Shown here piece after piece: positions 43,349 to 55,136 of a stretch of DNA of 64,000 nt; position 1 is the first letter of the stretch, and the number at the start of each line of letters is the position of its first letter. Below the pieces are notes generated by a model. It was not told where the DNA came from. It was given only the letters and a program-made list of their open reading frames with translations, and did no database searches. Source of the stretch: Podospora bellae-mahoneyi (lineage: Eukaryota; Ascomycota; Sordariomycetes; Sordariales; Podosporaceae); contig NC_085886.1 of assembly GCF_035222275.1 (NCBI RefSeq), positions 1,736,001-1,800,000 on the forward strand. Reading direction: 5' to 3'. A program made the position numbers and the translations under genes.

Positions 43349-45102
43349 ACGGCGATTGCTGCTTAGCGCGAGTTCACAAGCTGATCAAAGACACGTTTAT
43401 TGTCCATGATCTTGAAAAGGTTCCAAGGTGAGCTGCTAGTGTCAACAAGCCTAGCATCCATCTTCACACGCCATACGACGGAGTTGAGGGGAGGGCGGGC
43501 ATTCTTCTTGGTGCGTCATGGAGTCACGGGGTTTGATTAGTTAGGAAAGGGCAAAATGGTCAAGATTCATGGTTTTTTTTTTCTTGATGGCAATCTGGCG
43601 GTGTAGTGTTGTGGAGTTGTGTGTGTTTTTCTGCTGCTGTTATTCTTGTTCTCGTTGCTAGTTGGGCCGTGCATTTGACTTGCACAGGTCACTCTTTTCC
43701 CCAAACACGCCCCTTGCACACACATCACACACATATCAAAAGGTTGTCATGGTTTTGCGGCGTCGTTACAGCGTTGGGGGAAACGGAAAACGGTAGCATT
43801 GTATACCTCACTGGCGGGGCGGACTGGCTGGATGAATGCGGGTGGGAAAGGTTGGTGTGGAAAAAGGAAAAAGACACGGCATGAAATGTTGACCTGGTGT
43901 ACGGTATGGTACGACATAGTACGGAAAATGAAGGCAATGGGGCCCAGAAGGAGTATGCCTGAAAAGGGGATGGAGATAACCTCTACACATCACCATTACA
44001 ACATTCTTCCCAATCGAGGGCGGGGTGGGCCTTGTACGAGTAATTACGTTTGGGGGGGAGAAAGGCAAAAGGAGAGCAAGGGGGGCGAAGCGTGTTGAGA
44101 CAGTATCGTTTTAGCTTGCTTGTGGATTGAAGGGGCCCGTACGGTATGGGATAGGGAATAGTTAGTACCTTAGATTAGGGAGGTTTAAAAAGATGTGTAT
44201 TGTTAAAAGCGAGATATTATTTGCAAAGATTCTGTCAACTTGATATGGCTGTCTTGTGATCTGTCTGGGGAAGGAGAGATATGGTGTTGGGCAAGATGTT
44301 GGATGTAAGGAAGCTTTATTTGAGTGGGCATGAAGAGAGGTGAGGCACCACCACTACAAGAGCCAAGGACTTGTATCTTGGATTCTGCTTTTGGTGATTT
44401 AAAGTCGGGGTACTTTAGTTGGTGTTTAGGTTGTAATATAACCCCTGCCTCAAAAGCAAATCAATACCCCTTTTAAGTATCTTTAATAAGATAGCTTAGT
44501 GATTATCCTTCGAGGCATGGTTCACAATATGATATTGGTTAACTTATTTTTGCTCTTCTGTAGGGAGGGCGTGAATAGCAGATGGCTAGATAAATGGATA
44601 TAGAGATATAGGCTGTGTCATCTTGACTATCTAGACATCTAATAGAGCTAACCACTCGTCTGGCTCTTCGATCTCGTTTTTCAGATCTGTTGATTGTTAT
44701 GTTGAGCTTTCTCAGCCGGTGCAACTACGGTAAAACAGCTCATCATGAATTCTTCAACTGCTTCTTTTTATTTTTTTATTTTTTTTTTGTATTTTTTTTT
44801 TGTTTTCGAGAACATCCAGGCAGGTAGGCAGGTGGGAGTTGTCAAGGAATGTTGTCAAAACACTGAGATGGCCGTTCCCTGGTGTTGGGATTTAGCGTGT
44901 GTTGTATTCGTCGTCTTTTTGCGAAGTTTACTGTTGAAGCCTATATATTCCGTTGGGTCTTCTTGTCTTGGATGTATTCTGCTTCACGATAGAGGAGGAG
45001 GCAATCAATGCTGTTGGGGACCTAGACTGGTGATGATGATGATAATGTTGGGGCAAAAAAAAGAAAAAAAGCAAACGCTGGAAAGTAACAAACGCTGTTT
45101 GT

Positions 45103-45174
45103 GGCGGGCCAGGAGTCGAAGCTGGGCCTTCGCTCAAACTCGGAAATGCACTAACCGCTGTACTATCGGCCCAC
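45103..45174 (-). pseudogene. tRNA-like sequence, probably a degenerate tRNA gene
   Basis: The minus strand reads 72 nt with acceptor-like strands GTGGGCC and GGCCCGC, a D arm GTAC-AGCGGTTA-GTGC that matches the A box well, and a near B box GCTTCGACTCC. The anticodon stem does not pair and the T stem is short, so it is unlikely to be functional. A T-rich tract (TTTTTTTCTTTTTTT on the minus strand) follows the 3' end by about 30 bases, as a polymerase III terminator would. Identity of the parent tRNA cannot be told. Confidence 0.5.
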
Positions 45175-47390
45175 GGAATGCTAAACTTAGGACTCGGGAT
45201 TGTATACTGGGCTGGGGTTGGGTTGGAGCTGAAGGCTTTGGATTGTGGATGTGGCTTTGTTTGACAGCTGGTGGACGTCGAACTAGTGTGGAAAAAGGGG
45301 GTGTTCGGAAAGGTTAAAACGCCTTCCTGTTTGGGTGATGAGAGGACGGTGTTTTGGGCGGATGGTGAGGGTTGATAAGTGCTTTGAATCAGAAGAGGGC
45401 GTTTGATATTGAGGAGGATGTATGAAATGGATTTTATGGGCGAGCGCGTGGCGAGATGGCTAAGCGTGGTGAAAGAGCATTTTTCGAGGGTTCCGGCGTG
45501 ATAAGCGAAGTAGAAATAGGGGCTTCCGAAATGTGTTGCTCGGCAAACTTCATCGGTTTTCTGTTGGGGTGATAAAGAGACATGATCAATTCCCAGCTGA
45601 CTGGAGGCTGATGATCATTGGAGCATCGTTCTCATTCAGAAAACGGCCACGAGGGCACGACATGTCAAAGTTCCAAGAGTTAATAGCGATGTGAAGCACG
45701 CCAGATCCTAAAGAGGCATGTATGACACTGATAACCAGCTGTGTCATGTATCAGAACCATATCTCTGCTGTGTTTGGTTGAGAGATATGTGCTAGGTACT
45801 TTCTGTTCACAGACTCAGGCCTGGTACAGTTCATGTAGGAAGGCTTGTTTGAGTAGTCTAGGTCTTGATATGCTAATGATTATATTTCCACAAAAGATTA
45901 TGCGGGTATGGCTGATAGCTTCTCATATGACAGCTGCCATGTCGGTCTGTGTGTCTCTGTATTTCGAATCGGTGTAGCTGGTCACTTCACGTCGATAAAC
46001 CTCTCACCTTTCCTACGGCTACCTCGGCAGAGGCTCAGGGAGAGTACATCTGCCAGAGAAAGCAAGCCACTGATGCCCTGCTTGAACCCCAATAGTCCTA
46101 TATCCCGCAGCACATGACGGTGATAGGGTGGTCGTGGTGGGTCAGGATCCGATAACGCCCCCGGAAACAAGCCAAACCCATACCAGGTAGTTACCCATCC
46201 CACATGGAAGACCGGCACTTTGGAGAGCAAACCGACGATGGCGTAAGTAGCACTGACCAGTTGCTAGTCTCGCCCGTGATGTTTCCGAGGCTGTGGGGTA
46301 GGGGCTGGTTGGGCTAGTTCCTGCGAGAGGGCGGGATGTAGGCGTGCGGCCAAAACGTTTGGGCACAGATGGTCGGGCCTGTTGTCGGAAGAGCTTGTCG
46401 GGAAAGGCTTAGTTTGTCGAGACTTGGATGGGAGAGGGAGGTGTAAGATATCTGGGTGCGCGGTGTTATCTTTGCTCCGTCTTGTTGTTTGTCTGTTGGA
46501 CATACATAGATAGGTCAACCTCGTGGTTCTAGATGTCTGGAGCTTAGATGAACCTTGATGGACAACCTTGAAGGACTCTCCTGATCTGGTGCTGATCGCC
46601 TCGACATGCTGGTATCTCGGCCTGTGACATTCAGTCCAGACAGCCGCGCGGCCAAACCATGGTTCGTACAACTCGACGCAAAACTACAGTCTGTATCCGG
46701 TAGGTGAGTGCCCATCAAGGTGTGACTCGAAACAGAATAAGGGATGTGTGTTTTTCCTGTCGAGGCTCGAAACAGCAAGCATCTCCGCTGACTAACTACG
46801 TGTCACTGCTATGTAACCCCTGACCTGACACTGAGCCGGAGTGTTACACCACGCGGTGAGAGTTGGTGCTATTTTATACAAGCATGTTTTATGCCGTACT
46901 CTCTGCTCCGTTGTCGTTTGTAACCTAACGGATAGGGTCAACAAACATACGTAATACAATCCACAAGAGGAGCCTTCTCCAGCCTCGTATATGGAAGTAA
47001 GCCGTCAATATCCTTCTGAACAAAATGAGGATTGAGAGTCCAGATTGCAAATCATGCGAAAGTGAGATCCGCCTTCCTGTCTGGTGCAAAGGTCTCCAGG
47101 CTGGATCCAGACTGGCGGAGCGATACTATCGCCAATGCTTCGGGAATTGCAAGCAGCTAATGAATTCCCAAAAAAATGAAAAAGAAACGAGGGAGCCAGC
47201 AGGGAGCGAGGCACCGAGGGAGAGAGAAAGAAAGAAAGAGGAGTCTCAAGGACCGGTCCAATCCCCCGACGAGCCGAATCATGGTTGTGTTTTTCTACTC
47301 CCACCTTCCCAAAAGGAACACCGCACACACTTGGATGAAGAAAATCAATGAATGGGGCCCAGAGAAGGCCCACTCGGGCGGGCCCCCGCA

Positions 47391-47438
47391 ACTGCTTGAC
47401 TGCTTGACTGCTTGACTGCTTGACTGCTTGACTGCTTG
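47391..47438. repeat. Six copies of ACTGCTTG
   Basis: Perfect 8-bp tandem repeat in the gene-free stretch upstream of the PH-domain gene. Confidence 0.97.
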
Positions 47439-49031
47439 TCATTCTCTTTTAAAAACAACTGCAGACTGCCGGTGCCGAGAGGGGAGTCGGTATCGCACAC
47501 ACACGGAAGGCCAGCCCCGGAGTGCTCTATCGAGATGGTGATAGATTGATCGGCAGAGGGTGATGAGATGGCTTAGAGGGCCTGTCGGTGCCGGAAGTTG
47601 CCTTCAGCTTGCGACCTGCCAAGTTCAGCTCGCTCACTCATCAAGGCCATTTCGTCCCGCACCCTGTCGATTGACCTGCCTTCTAGAAGGCAAAACTCTA
47701 GCTGGGAGAGCATGAGTGCGGCACGGGGGTGTTGTGTGCTTGGTTTGGGTCGGGGAGAGCGATGGGCAAAAAGGACGTATTGGGCGATTGGGTATCATGA
47801 AGCGTGCGGCGTAGTTTATGTAGTTATTATGTTATTATTCCACGACTGTACTCCGTACTCAAGCCAATTCTCGACGATCCCCGGCATCTGGCGCCCCCGG
47901 GTGGCATGGCGTTTCCCCTCAACCACCTACCCGGAACAGCCTAGCCTAGCTGCGCGGAATGGCTGCGAACATCCCTGTCTCGCGTGGGGATTGGCAACGA
48001 AACCCCCGGTGCGCCCATCGGTCGACAGGGCATCCTCAGAAGAAGAAGGCACCTTGCGGTAGGTTGGGGGTGGGGTAATAATCGGACCATGCTCAACGGG
48101 AAAGATCCAAATGAAGTCCAGAGACAACTTGCAGCCATCGCCATCTCAGCGACCCAGTCGGGTAAAAAAGAGACGGGCTCGGCGCTGCATCTCCCATCTG
48201 TTAAAAAACTGCCATCAGCAAAAGAGAGAGAGACCCAGCATCTGGTTCGTGGTGGGGAGGGAGGGAGGTTCCATCGATATTGTGGATGGAGGATGCCCAA
48301 GCGAGCGAGCCGGGTGGGTTTTTTCAGCCCCTCCAGCGGTTGTGCCAAGGAGTCATATTGGGCACATCTTCCGCTTCCCGTCATCATTTGCCCGTTGCCC
48401 TTTACTTCTTTTGCCCTCCTGCCTGCCAGTACCTTGCATTCCCTATTGCCTATTGCCTATTCATAGCGCCGCCTGTCTTTTTTTACCATTCTTTCGCTCA
48501 CTCTTTCTACTCTACTACATACATTCGAATACTCACTCAAGCATCGTCATCACTCATGTACAGTGTCCGATCTTCTGCAGCAGACTAACACTACGCCCAC
48601 CCATTATATCATCACAAACGGAACAGGTTCCCTTGCACCTCGGCTTGGGTACTTCCCATATGCTAAGCTTTCCTGCCTTGGCGGTCTCTCCACCAATCCG
48701 ATCCCTCTCAAAGTCAGACTCGGTGCATGGTAAACCCGCCAGCAAGTGTGCGTCGTTGGATTTCAAGTTCATCACCGGCCTCAAACTCTCGCCCGGGGGC
48801 TCAGCGTAGCAACCGGGCGCGCCGACTCAAGCAGCCCGACTCGTAGCAGGGAGACCGCGCAAACATCGCCATCGTGCTGGGCCGCTTTTAAGGGAGTTTT
48901 ACTCACCTCAGGGGAGGTGTACGGGGGTTCGGGGTGCACACGATGCCAGTGGGGGACGACTCGAGCTATCTCACAAAAAGGAGGGCGTCACCACTTGCGT
49001 GATCAGTATCACAGAAAGTGTCACGTGTCCC

Positions 49032-50259
49032 ATGGAGCAAAGGCCTGGCGATGCCTTCTCCCAGCACAGCGGCGACGCGAGCGACGCGCCCCCATCAGGG
49101 GGGATGGGGCGCCCGCGCCGCATGTCCATGGAGGAGGATATGTTCTACCGGGAAGTCATGACGTCGCGGCCAAAGAACCCGCCGAGCTATGAGACGGCCA
49201 TGCAGGCTGCTGTGGCGGCCGAGAGGAGGGCGATGGCGATGGCTGCTGTCGAGGACCAGGAAGATAGGCTGCCCCAGTACTCATCCGAGTTGGATATTGA
49301 GGGCGTGTTTATGCGCAAGATGGAGATGGAGGACACGATCAAACGGGCCGAGTATAGAGACTGGAGGATGGTTTATGTCGAGCTTCGGGGAACGGCACTC
49401 AACGTCTACTCGGTCAAGAAGGAGCGTGGATGGTGGTCGTCAAAGCCGGACGCACCTAACATTGCGCCTGATAATCCGCCATGGGTGAAGAAGCATGCGT
49501 TGGAGCGGAGCTACAGCTTGCTCTATGCGGATGCGGGGATCGCGGCGGATTACAAGAAGTGGGTTCAACCCTGTTGCTTCGCCATGAGATGGGATGACAG
49601 CTGACATGAGGAACAGGAAGCGCTACGTCATTCGGCTACGAGTGGAAACGGACCAGTTTTTATTGTCGTGTTTCGAGTTGAGCACATTTGTCACATGGCT
49701 CGACAGGCTTTATGCCGCCTTCAACGTGGCTGCACCCATCGATGATCGCGATTTCCCCAGGGACTACAGCATACCACGGATTCAGAGAATACGGTTCTTG
49801 CGGGGACAACGACCGCCACCCCAGGACCATCTTGGCAGGCAACCCGATCATAGAAGACTAGACGAGAGCGACGAAGACGACAGCGAAGGGGAGGGAGAGG
49901 GCGGTGAACCACCAGATCACAGAGGTGGCGGCGGACGTGGGCCACGGCCGGCTGAATACCCAATAATGGCGAGGTTATCAATATCATCATACGCGAACGA
50001 GAACGTCGACCCGGAAACCGGAAAATGGCTGCCAGAACACGGCTGGACCATCGCCCACGACCAGCTCTACGCCCGTCTGTGCTACGCGGTACTATTATTC
50101 AAGTCACCACGGAAGAGCAATTACATTGTCTCACGAGGCAAGCGGTGGTGGGTCGACTGGGACAGCGGCAAGATGGTTCGGGTGCTGCCCCCGGTCTACG
50201 GCGAAATCGACGTCATGGGCCCATGGCAGGTCATCATGGCCGAGAACAGGAGGATATAA
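49032..50259 (+). CDS. PH-domain protein
   Basis: PH domains bind phosphoinositides or proteins at membranes; the precise role of this fungal protein is unknown. Exons 49032-49558 and 49617-50259 (58-nt intron with GCTGAC), 389 residues. After a Met-rich N-terminus (RRMSMEEDMFYREVMTSRPK) and a PPSY-like element (NPPSYETAMQAA), the PH domain spans about residues 100-216: DWRMVYVELRGTALNVYSVK in exon 1 and KRYVIRLRVETDQFLLSCFE with the closing helix TFVTWLDRLYAAFNVAAP in exon 2. An acidic linker (DESDEDDSEGEGEGG) separates it from a conserved-looking C-terminal part (KWLPEHGWTIAHDQLYARLC, KRWWVDWDSGKMVRVLPP). The start was set at the first in-frame ATG; an upstream exon cannot be excluded. Confidence 0.85.
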
Positions 50260-50897
50260 GCCTGTTGTCACAACGCAACTTTTTCCTTTTATGTTTGTCT
50301 TGCATTATACTCACACTTGACTGTTATTTTCTTTTTATTATCTATATATATATCTGGGCGCGGAGTTGCGGGTTTCGAATTATCGGGAGCATACTTGGGA
50401 CACAATCTTTGCGTTTGCAGCAAATGGGGCATTTGGAACGGGAAGGAGGGAGGGATGTGTCTCGAGTCGGGCGAGCATTATACCATGCGTGTGATTTTAT
50501 TGTTGGGGGGAAGAGAGGACGAAAATGCGTTTTGCTTTTTTTGGTTGGATGTATATATACCCACGCGCAACAGATACCACATATTTAAGAGCATAATTGA
50601 CCGGTTCCGGTAGCAAGACTTTTGTGTTGGCATGTGTTGTTTAATACCGCCTGGCCCAACCACATGAACTTTTACGGTGGCATGTTGCTCTGTTTTGGTT
50701 GTGCCCTCCACCATACTTTCAGTGTGCTTGATTTCATTGCTAGAGAAAACCGAACACAGCCCCTGTCTGACTAGTTCAATTACGCCCAAACGCCCCCTCT
50801 GTCGTTCTTGTCCTGTCATGGCAGCAGAGGTATACATATCCATAAATGGCAAACAAAGCCCCTTATTCCCAACCTATACATCATCATCCCCCTAATT
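50260..50897. other. Convergent spacer between PH-domain gene and nnf1
   Basis: No gene. 3' regions of two convergent genes; the right part (50860-50897) already shows the C-rich composition of the nnf1 3' end as read on the plus strand. Confidence 0.55.
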
Positions 50898-51707
50898 TCA
50901 ACCGCCCCCAACCCTTGCCAACTCCCCATCCACCCTCCTCGTCTCCTCCTCCAGCTCACCAGCCAGCACCCCCCCCAAAACCTCACTCGCCCCCCTCACA
51001 TCCCCCACCATATTTTCCACCCCCTTGACCAACCGCTCCATCTCCCTCCTCTGAGCCAACACCTCCTCAAATAGTCTTCCATTCTCCCCCCTCACCTCCT
51101 GTAACCTCTCCCCCAACCTTGTTTCCTGCTCCCTAAGGTAACCCCTTAGGTGAGCCTTAAGCACAACCTCAGCACCAAGCGTATGAGGCGGCACCGGCCT
51201 TCCTCCCCCCCGACCATCCCGCCTCCTCCCCGCCTGAGCCTCAGCTATCAACCCCTCTAGCTCATTCAGTTTCTGAATCACCTGTCTCGACTCCAGGATC
51301 CGCTCAAACTCCCTGTTCCAGAGGGTGGACAGCCGATCGATCATCTGCCTGTGGACATTATCGAGCGTCCCTGGCGCTTTTTCTGCAATGGTTGGGAAAC
51401 ATTCCCGGAAATTGGACGGGGAGAGTTTGTCGAGGGTGTGAGTTGTTGTTTGTTGGAATAGTTGTTTTAACCGCTGCGCGCGGGGGCCGGGGATCACGGG
51501 CTCGGATGAGGGGGGTAGCTGGTCCGAGGGGATTGGGTCCGAGGTTGGGTCCGAGTGGGGGGGTTGTTGATCAGGTTGGGATTCGGGTTGTTCTGGTTGG
51601 GATTGGGAGGGTGGTTGTGGTTGTGCTTCTGGGGCGGGGAGCATCTCGATGTCTTCTTGTTGTTGGTCGGGTTGCTGGTTGGGTTGGGGTGGTGGCGGTT
51701 CAGACAT
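50898..51707 (-). CDS. nnf1: Nnf1, MIND/Mis12 kinetochore complex subunit
   Basis: Nnf1 forms the MIND complex with Mtw1, Dsn1 and Nsl1 and links centromere proteins to the Ndc80 complex. Single exon, 269 residues. The N-terminal 75 residues are Pro/Gln-rich and disordered. The Nnf1 core follows at about residue 77: RAQRLKQLFQQTTTHTLDKL, SPSNFRECFPTIAEKAPGTL, DNVHRQMIDRLSTLWNREFE, then RILESRQVIQKLNELEGLIA and a coiled coil to the end. The Gln/Pro N-terminus and a Gly/Arg insert (AGRRRDGRGGGR) are probably lineage-specific. On its own strand the 5' half is C/A-rich and the 3' half G-rich, the same switch as in several plus-strand genes. Confidence 0.85.
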   Translation of the reverse strand: MSEPPPPQPNQQPDQQQEDIEMLPAPEAQPQPPSQSQPEQPESQPDQQPPHSDPTSDPIPSDQLPPSSEPVIPGPRAQRLKQLFQQTTTHTLDKLSPSNFRECFPTIAEKAPGTLDNVHRQMIDRLSTLWNREFERILESRQVIQKLNELEGLIAEAQAGRRRDGRGGGRPVPPHTLGAEVVLKAHLRGYLREQETRLGERLQEVRGENGRLFEEVLAQRREMERLVKGVENMVGDVRGASEVLGGVLAGELEEETRRVDGELARVGGG

Positions 51708-52296
51708 TTTTTAGTGACTAGTATCTCAATGGGAAATAGTGCACGTGCTGATAAATGGAGTGGGAAATCGTGGTGGTGGTGGATGTTGATATCGTTAAAG
51801 AATTCAAGTGTAAGCCGAACAAGAAAATCGCGTCGCGTCGCGCAGTCGCAAACCACAAGACAAGCATTTACCTTGGCCCCGCCCAAAAACGCGGGGCACC
51901 CGCTAAAAAGCTTCCCCTGCGCAGCCGCGCTTGGCTTCAAGACCCTGCAGCACTTGGTCAAGCCCGCCCCTTTCTTAGCCCCTTTCTCCGTCCTTCGTCC
52001 AACATGACAACTCAAAGGTGACCAGTTCCAAGAGCAGCGACATTATATTCTACTAAACAGGTATCAACCCCTCTCTCAAATTCTCATTATAGACAAAAAA
52101 ACCCAATCCCTCCCTAACATTCATCATATACTTTGACATAATAAACCCATCATCTCTACCAGTCCATCAAACCGAAATGTTATTTACAGTCCAAACCAAA
52201 CATTTCTCTGACATGTCTCCCAAATCATCCCTCATATTCCCCTCCCAAAACACAAAAACACTTTCTCCCAAACCCAAACGCCATGCCCCCAAAATA
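51708..52296. other. Spacer between nnf1 and the b561-type gene
   Basis: Both neighbours are on the minus strand, so this is the nnf1 promoter plus the 3' region of the next gene. Nothing else is recognised. 52060-52296 is A/C-rich and poor in G on the plus strand. Confidence 0.5.
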
Positions 52297-55136
52297 TCAA
52301 TAATCATCCACCGACGTCCCCCCCCTCGTACTCGTATCCCCCTGCGCCCGCCTTTCCATCCTCCTCCTCCTCCTCCGGTCGATAGCGGCGATATCCCCAC
52401 TAGTAAACGTCGCCTGACTACCCCCCGGACTAGCAAGGGAACTCATCGTCACAGTAGCTGTATTCGTCGGCGGCCCGCCCGACGGCCCAGGCTGTCCCTG
52501 AAGCGGTGCAACACCCGCCGGCGGAGGAGGTCCAGAATAATAAGCCGAATCCTTTCCTCCTGGAGGCCCTCCCAGTCTCCTTCCCGCACCATATGGCGTC
52601 GACAACGGTGGCACAGAGTCATCCCTCTCTCTGCTCTCTACCCTCTGCTCGGCCGCCGATTCAGCCCTTCTTGTGCTGCTGGGTTCACGTCGATACCGCC
52701 TGTTAGTCGGTGTCTCCGTCCCAGAAGAACTGCTGACCGAGTCCTGGCGCCGGCGTCGCTGCTGCTCCCGCCGAGCTTCTTCCTCGGTCAACATGCGGAG
52801 GGTGATGTTTCTGTCGGGGTCGTCGCGGACGCCTATCCTGACGCTGGCAACTGGGTCCCCCCGTCGTCGGCGATCCTCGTCCTCCTGCGCAGCCAAGGCA
52901 CTAGCTGTGGCCGCGGCGGCAGCTGCTGCTGCTTGGGGGTCTCGGATTCGACTGCGGCGACGGCCACCTCTGTTGGGAGAGCTAAAAGCGTCGCTGTCTG
53001 ATTCCTGGCGGAGGAATCCCTGAGGGTCAGAGGGCATCGGTGGCATAGCGATGGGGTCGCCGAGGTTGTTTCTCGAATTTGGATGGGAAGGCCCGGAAGA
53101 ATCACTTGTTGGGAAAGGCGGACCAGGCGCTGGGGGTCCACCGGCCGTCGCTACCGGATAAGCAGGCGGCGGTCCTGGATACCCTTGAGGTGGTGGACCA
53201 GTTGCCACAGGGGGAGCTGGAGGCGGTGCGACACTCGTGCCAACACTAGACGGCGGCGGGAGTCGAGAGCCAGGTGGTGCTGGATCGTATGGTGTGGTGC
53301 CCCGAGGTTCAATCGAAGACTCATCGGAAAGCATCGAGGTGGCGGTCTCGGTATACGTGACAGCTGATGGGGGTGGGCGGTTTCTATGTAGACGTCTCCT
53401 CGACTGCTCCCTCCTTGGCGTAGCTGGACTAGAGTAGCCGTCACCCGTATACCTTGACCCTCGACGACCTGAGCGCCTATCATCTTCCTCTTCCCGGCGT
53501 CTTTCATCCTCGGCCCTTAACCGTTCCTTCTCTCTGTCATCTTGCTTGCTCTTGTTGCCGCTCATCCTATTCGCTAGCCATCCCAAACCAATGCCAGCCA
53601 AGAAACCTTTGCCTGCGCCGCCCCCGCCAGTGCTCGGTCGTCTTTCCGAAGCTCTTCTCGAGGGGCTGACATACGAAGAATAATCCGAAGTAACCACGGT
53701 GCTGTCCATTTTCGATGTGCCAGTGCGCGAGCGTCTCGGGGGCGTGATAGGGCCTCCTCGTCGTTCATCGGCAGCACTCAAGGCAGCCGCAGCCGAAACT
53801 GGGTTGGGAGCAGGAAGGATAGGCGATCGGCGTCCATCACGTTGGCTAGGTCTCCGTGGGGGCACAGTCGACTCGGTGTAACCGGTGTAGCCTGTATAAT
53901 CAGTGTATTCGCTCTGGGTGAACTCACTCCGGGGAGGAGGTCTGCGGCCGCTTCGGGTCCGGCTTGGGGTTTCGGTGGACACAGCAGAATAGTCGTCGCG
54001 CCGATTGTCTTTGCCTTTACCAAACATCTTGGACATGAGCATACCAGCACCGACACCCGCGCCGGCGCCCAGAATCTTATTCATGAAGCCACCTCCACTT
54101 GCGCGACGTCGGTCAACCGGTTTCTCATCGTAATAGCTGTCGGATCGGCGAGAAGAGAGAACTGTGGTAGCAGGTCGTGTGGTTCCAGTCCGCGTGCTCG
54201 GGCTCGGGCTGCGACTCAAAGCTCTTTCCGCGTCCTGGTCCTTCTTGTCCTTGCGACCTCGCAAAAGTGCAATGGCACCAGCTCCAGCAGCCAACGGACC
54301 CAGCCAACCCATACCTCCGCTAGATTTACGATCCGAAGTCACCCTGCTGCTCGTCACCCCAGACACAGTGGTGCCACCACCGCCTCCACCCATGACCCAT
54401 TCCCGTCTTCCATAGTCCTTAAAGTCCAAAAAGAAGAACAAGAACAGCAAGAATGCCATCCAGATAGCGAACAGAATAAAGGTGTACTTCGGGGAGCCGT
54501 AGAGCGTGAGACCGAGGGGCACCTGGACAATGCCGAGAAGAACGATAGACCGTCCGAACCAGCGATGGAGATGTACCCTGAACGACCTCCTCCCAGAGAG
54601 CTTCTTGATCAAGCGGCCACCGAGAGCCTGGACGAGAATGAGTACGTAAATGGCGACGCCAATGCCATGGTGAGGGTTCGTAAGGTTTCGTGGCGGTCCA
54701 ACGGCGAAGAATCCTAGCGCAAACACAACGGTGCTCAAGGCGACAGCCAGTATCTGTAGGTAGGCATGGAAGCGGATAGCACTGCCTGGTCGTGCCGTGT
54801 AATATCTCGCCAGCAACACTGCGATAGGAATAATGAAGAGGAAGGTAATGGCGGCCAAGACGCCATGCCCCAGTATGAGACTGTGGTATTCGGTAATACT
54901 TGAGAAGCGGTTGCCCATGCCTAGACGTTATCAAACCGTCCGTTAGTATCCAGCACGGTGGGTTCCCAACTGTATGGTCACATACCATTGTACCGCATTG
55001 TCTCAAAGTTCAGCCCTTGGAGATTGGGCAACAGGAATGTATTCTTTGTAAAGTCCCATGTCCCATCGCCCACGCTCAGGGTGTCGGACGAGTAGGAACT
55101 CGACCCCGGCGGGGAGAGGGAGTCTGCCGGCGCCAT
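52297..55136 (-). CDS. Cytochrome b561-type membrane protein with a long disordered tail
   Basis: Exons 54986-55136 and 52297-54920 (65-nt intron with ACTAACGG-like branch), 924 residues. The start MAPADSLSPPGSSSYSSDTL and LLPNLQGLNFETMRYNGMGN lead into five hydrophobic helices (GHGVLAAITFLFIIPIAVLL; YLQILAVALSTVVFALGFFA; GIGVAIYVLILVQALGGRLI; FGRSIVLLGIVQVPLGLTLY; ILFAIWMAFLLFLFFF). Histidines in the positions of b561 heme ligands are seen in LILGHGVL, RFHAYLQ, NPHHGIG and HLHRWFGR. Known members move electrons across membranes, often with ascorbate. The remaining 700 residues are Arg/Ser/Pro/Gly-rich, with two Gly-rich segments (GWLGPLAAGAGAIALL; NKILGAGAGVGAGMLMSKMF) that could touch membrane. 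Electron donor and location cannot be told. Confidence 0.87.

Larger units (their letters stand above)
43349..49031. other. 5.7-kb gene-free stretch
   Basis: The longest spacer in the window. I find no gene. 43349-44450 is the 3' side of the G3BP-like gene. 44460-44750 is AT-richer. A tRNA-like relic lies at 45103-45174 and an A-box-like sequence (GTGGCGAGATGGCTAAG) at 45450. 46000-46900 shows only unremarkable open frames. A six-copy 8-bp repeat stands at 47391-47438. 48100-48800 carries C/T-rich sequence that could be an upstream leader of the PH-domain gene; the open frame 48111-48809 there lacks any family resemblance. Confidence 0.45.

Noticed and set aside
48111-48809. 232-codon open frame upstream of the PH-domain gene
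   Set aside because: Composition follows C/T-rich leader sequence, no domain and no convincing splice link into the PH-domain frame.
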